A stretch of DNA of 64,000 nucleotides from Rehmannia glutinosa. Taxonomy: Eukaryota > Streptophyta > Magnoliopsida > Lamiales > Orobanchaceae. The position numbers were made by a program, and so were the translations under genes. The notes below the pieces were generated by a model, which saw only the letters and a list, made by a program, of their open reading frames with translations, ran no database searches and was not told where the DNA came from. The stretch lies in NCBI GenBank assembly GCA_016081115.2, contig JABTTQ020002847.1, positions 62,001-126,000 of the forward strand, read 5' to 3'. How positions within the stretch are numbered: the stretch's first letter is position 1; every line of letters starts with the position of its first letter. Below, piece by piece: positions 60,133-64,000 of this stretch.

Positions 60133-61687
60133 TGTTGGGAAATTTATTGTTTAGATTTTAATGAATGCCATGTAAAACTTAGAATAGGAAGTTGGCACCC
60201 CAATTGTTGTTGTAAACTGCATTGTAATAATTAGGGCTGGTCAAGTGAGTTAAGTCACTATGGCCAAACATGCAAGAAGACAACCCGGAGACTAGAAGGA
60301 AGACTCATTTTGCAAGACGGTGAGTATGGCAAAGAAGAGAAGACGGGAACTCGATTGAAGGAGCAACTAAGATGCGGTGAGAGGAGTATCAGTCAAGTCA
60401 ACTCAAGATAAGCCAAGTCTCAAGTTGAAGTGACAGAAGAGTCATCCAATGATTGGAAGTTGACTCTAAGTCACCTGGGGAAAACAAGGAAATGCGTCAA
60501 GTCGAGATAATCGAAAAAGATCCGTTGTACGTAAATCAAGAGAATTACTTAAACAAGTAATATCTCCATGCTACCTTTCTCGAAGTGCTCGGTCCCAGGC
60601 GTGCAAAAGGAATAAACCAATGAGAAGCACTACACCGTGTCGAACTCGAAAAGTCAAGAACAATTCATACGAGGAAATGGCAATTCCAAGGATCGCAACA
60701 AGACAAGCCAACGACCACAAGTGACTTTCAAAAAATAAGCCTATCTCTTCAACGGGCAGATTTTTGAAAGATCACTATAAAAGGCTGAGGAATAACTCTG
60801 AGAAAAGGTTACGCAGGTTACATTGACTATACAAGCAAGAAAGAAACATTTTTGTAACCTGAAATATTCTCAAGTTATTAAAAGCTCAATCGTCAAGCCT
60901 ACACTACGAAGAATAGCAATCCAACACTCACATGTGAAGGAAAGATAACTTCAATCAGTTGAAGAGGAAATTACTGAAGAATCAAGGGGTCTACATTCCA
61001 CGAAGGATTGTAGGAAGGTTCAAGGTCGAACCAGTCTCGAGGTTTTGGAGGGCTTCGTGATCAAATCCTAAGAACTTGAGCAAGTGAGTAGTAGTAGCAA
61101 AGGCAACGCCTGTGAAGAAGCCGAGTCGGACGAGAAGCCGGTGAGTGACCAAGGCATCTCAGATCGAAAGTCACAAAGGATCAAGTCATTTTGTGTGATC
61201 AAGACTTGTATCTGGATTACCACTCGTGATATCGATCAATACTTAGTGGATTCCTACAGGAGTTGGAGAAGAGATGAGTAGAAGAATTACCCCATCTTGA
61301 ACCTCTATAAAAACTTATCGTGTCATTTACATTTCAAAGCACTTTAATTTCTGCGACATATTTGCTATCCAACCGATAATCTCTAAGTACTAAAACCAAG
61401 TATTAAATCATAACTAAACCAAACTTAAGGGTGTTAAGTCTTCCAGCGAAAAACAAACCACAGTTGAGCTAATTCGAGTCTTAATAGCTGAGTTATTCTA
61501 TCAACGGCTCGATCGAGTCTGTTGAGTGACTAACTCTCTTGATTAACTAAATTGGCTGTCCACCAAGGACACACAGGTTTCTGTATAAGCGTCAACTCGA
61601 ATTTTAAAAAAGGACCAAAAGCTGAAAAGTTGGTAAGGTTTATTCAACCCCCTTCTAAACCTTACACTCACACCCTTGGGACCTACA
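60133..61687 (+). repeat. LTR C2, shared by units C and D
   Basis: Starts TGTTGGGAAATTT after the polypurine tract and ends before the primer site at 61690, about 1,555 bases, TATA box at 60776-60783. It is the 3' LTR of C and also sits where the 5' LTR of D should be. Confidence 0.8.
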
Positions 61688-64000
61688 AGTGGTATCGTGA
61701 GCGGTTGGTTCATTGAGCCTTCCGCACTGGTTCTTGAACTAGATCTCCAAACTTTTCAAAGTCTGTTTTAGTACTTAAGCTTTCAAAACTCCTTTTATCA
61801 TTAAAAGTTATTATCATGGAAGCAAATTTGACACGGATCCCTATGTTCACAATTGAAGAATTTGATGATTGGAAAATTCGTATGCGAGGCTCATCTATCG
61901 CATTACATGATGAGATGTGGATAGTGATAGAGGATGGGCCAGCTGAAAATCTTAAAAGTGAACAGTTTGTAAGAAGAGCTACAAATTTGAAGGTGAAGAG
62001 GATGTTGCCCTAGATCGGCTATGGTTGAAAAACCAAGAACCGAATGGACAAATGATGACGAGAAAAAGATACAACCTGGACAATGTAGCCAAGGACATCC
62101 TTTACAAAACCTTGGACAAAGCCATGTTCAATAAAGTTAAATCATGCAAAACGGCTAAAGATATCCGGGACAAGCTAACATTGATTTGTGAAGGCTCGAG
62201 CAAATCAAGGAAAATAAATTATCGGTGGTTGTACAAAAATTTGAGAATTTCAAAATGATCGCAGGAGAAAACCTGGATCAACTGGATCCTCGGTTCACGT
62301 AAATCACCAACGAGCTATCTCGCACTTGGAAAGGAATATACACGAGAAGGAAATGTGTATGAAGATCCTAAAAAAGTCTCCCGGTGAATGGGAAATGAAG
62401 GTCATGGCATCGAGACATTCCATGGACCTATCGAAGACCTCCAACCATGAACTATTTTCGGATCTCAAAGCCTACAATTTGGTGAGAAGAAAAGATCGGG
62501 GAAGAGACAGTTGTACCCAAAAAAGTGCTCTAATTGTTAAGGATGGAAAGAGAGCGAGGTCAAAGAAGTCATTGACCCGGAAGAAATAGCCCGAGGTTAA
62601 AAGGTTCAACAAGTTCTTCAATAAGAACTACAAGAGAGAGCAAGGGCGAATCTTCCGAGAAGACACTCGGCTCCCTCCAAGTCAAGGAAGATAGGCCAAC
62701 CAAGAGAACATATCACCAAAAAGTTGAATATCAAAAGTGACAATCCAAGAATGGAAAGAGTGATCAAAAGGTTGAATATCTATCTTTGGGCCAGAGGCAA
62801 CCAGGTCACTATGCCATTGATTGTCCGTATCCTCGTAGTCAACAAATATGGGAATGAAGAAAGAAAGAAAGGTCTTGAGAGAAAAGAAGACAAGAAAAGA
62901 AAAAGCAATGTTGGCTGCAGAGAGGCTCTGAGAATGACCAAGTCAAGAGAGACAATTGATTCAGAGAGAGCGGTGATGAAGGCGACTACTCAAGTGACTC
63001 GAAGAAGAAGCCCGATCTGTTTGATGGCCAAGGAACAAGATCAACGACCAAGAAGATGAGGTACACTCTAACTCATCAAACTCGGATTCTAGTGATAGTG
63101 ATTGTGATACACACACTTCATCACCCACTGATCTTTATGATTCATTAGGCAAAATGATGAAAGATTTTGAACACATTAAATCCTCACACATACTACTAAA
63201 TGAGGAAAACGACCTACGCAAGAGCAAAACTCACGGTGACTAAGGAGCCGAGTACTCTAAGTCAAATAGTGATGAGAATAAAAGTATAAAAAGGCTGGAA
63301 ATGCCAAGCTAATAGCAGAAATAGCTACCATAGAAAAGAGGGAGAATGACCTCAAAAATGTGATTGCCTCATTCTCTAAGGCATCTAAATCGTTGGATGA
63401 TCTTATTATGAGTCAAAGAGAATGTGGAGACAAGACAGGCTTAGGATTTAATTCCTCTGTGCTATGTCAAACTCCAAAAGTAATTTTGGAAAAAGGATCT
63501 TCAAGAAATGAAGTGTCTCAAAAATCCAAAACTCCAAATGGTGCACACACATTCACTCCAAAGCACAATTACAAGCAAACTGGCCTTGGTTATAAAGGAA
63601 AAGGAAAACAGCCAGTTGGGTGCGTTGAGAGGACAGCTGAGAAGAAATTCAGCCAAGTTCCTCCGCAAACTCCAAACAGGAATTACTCTGTAAAGAAGAA
63701 ACAGAGCTACCAAAAATCCTAAAAGTTCTATAAAAGAAACACATATGATGGGAATGGTAGAAAATATCCAAGCCAAGCCGATTGGAACGATGTGAACTAT
63801 CAAGATAGACTTATGGAATATAAGACCAAATGGCAAAGGCCTAGAACTCAAAGAAAGGCCATTCCAAAAGTATAAGAGCTTTCATCAAAGACACACATAT
63901 GCACCTAGGCACTACACTCGGAGACACCACAATTACCCAAAGAAGGCAATTGCTAAAACACATATCTGGCATACTGAGACAAAAGAGACAATTGTATGAA
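61688..64000 (+). mobile_element. Unit D: next copy of the copia family, leaves the window
   Basis: Primer site TGGTATCGTGAGC at 61690 and gag follow LTR C2 directly. Only gag and the linker toward protease are in the window. Confidence 0.8.
61816..64000 (+). pseudogene. Unit D gag, partial at window end
   Basis: Starts MEANLTRIPMFTIEEFDDWK, with 65 codons open before the first break. Core wording YNLDNVAKDILYKTLDKAMF (62070 on), a degraded zinc knuckle near 62790-62830, the coiled-coil part (about 63130-63360) and the basic linker (63360-63722, NEVSQKSKTPNGAHTFTPKH). Frame changes again coincide with CAG/CTG words. Expected to continue into protease right of the window. Confidence 0.75.

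Larger units (their letters stand above)
47692..61687 (+). mobile_element. Unit C: complete SIRE/Maximus-like copia element, about 14 kb
   Basis: LTR C1, primer site, gag, protease, integrase, RT, RNase H, long extra ORF, polypurine tract and LTR C2 are all present in order. It begins inside LTR B; the five bases before it, CTACA, recur as the start of the interrupted sequence in other copies, consistent with an insertion at that point. LTR C2 is followed directly by the primer site and gag of another unit (D) instead of host sequence. Confidence 0.85.

Noticed and set aside
1..64000. CRISPR array, tRNA or rRNA genes, NLR or other defence gene cluster
   Set aside because: No regularly spaced repeats, no foldable tRNA or rRNA sequence and no NB-ARC, LRR or similar motifs were found on either strand.

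Overview
This is nuclear DNA of a flowering plant. The evidence is a plant-type cytosolic sulfotransferase gene, exon fragments of a chloroplast FtsY gene and an ML-domain gene with GT/AG introns, plant LTR-retrotransposon lineages, a plant LINE, a CACTA transposon and an endogenous plant pararetrovirus. A eudicot is likely; I cannot name the species. I see one apparently intact host gene (sulfotransferase, about 10.7-11.6 kb, minus strand). Almost everything else is mobile DNA, much of it nested and decayed. No rRNA, tRNA, CRISPR or bacterial-type operon was seen.

Layout. 0-6.6 kb: a non-autonomous Athila-like Ty3/gypsy element (gag and protease remains, no RT or integrase), inserted in the protease region of a decayed Ty1/copia element whose remainder and 3' LTR run to 10.5 kb. 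10.6-11.7 kb: the sulfotransferase gene. 11.7-14.9 kb: AT-rich intergenic DNA with a possible SINE, a possible copia LTR fragment and MITE-like sequence. 14.9-25.8 kb, minus strand: a decayed endogenous pararetrovirus (Caulimoviridae) that can be followed from a tRNA-Met-like primer site through movement protein, protease, RT and RNase H to a second ORF. It is split by an AT-rich repeat and by a 4.6-kb CACTA element with a perfect TAG target duplication. That CACTA element carries exon fragments of two unrelated host genes and at least two MITEs. 26.1-33.9 kb, plus strand: a plant L1-type LINE whose ORF1 is interrupted by a reversed gypsy-type solo LTR. 33.9-34.6 kb: an unassigned retroelement-like fragment.

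34.6-64 kb: a cluster of one large Ty1/copia family (SIRE/Maximus-like, about 14 kb unit, with an extra ORF after pol). Copy M lies on the minus strand without LTRs. Copy A (LTR, gag to integrase) follows on the plus strand. Then come a truncated LTR B, a complete unit C whose LTR starts inside B, and unit D, which shares C's right LTR as its own left LTR and leaves the window.

The most useful anomaly is in the plus-strand copies from about 43 kb to the end. Base differences and small indels concentrate at CAG/CTG trinucleotides; CAGCTG repeatedly reads CGGTG, and the primer-binding site is altered in every copy. This looks more like systematic consensus error at CHG-methylated sites in unpolishable repeats than like real decay, so the pseudogene status of these copies should be treated with caution.
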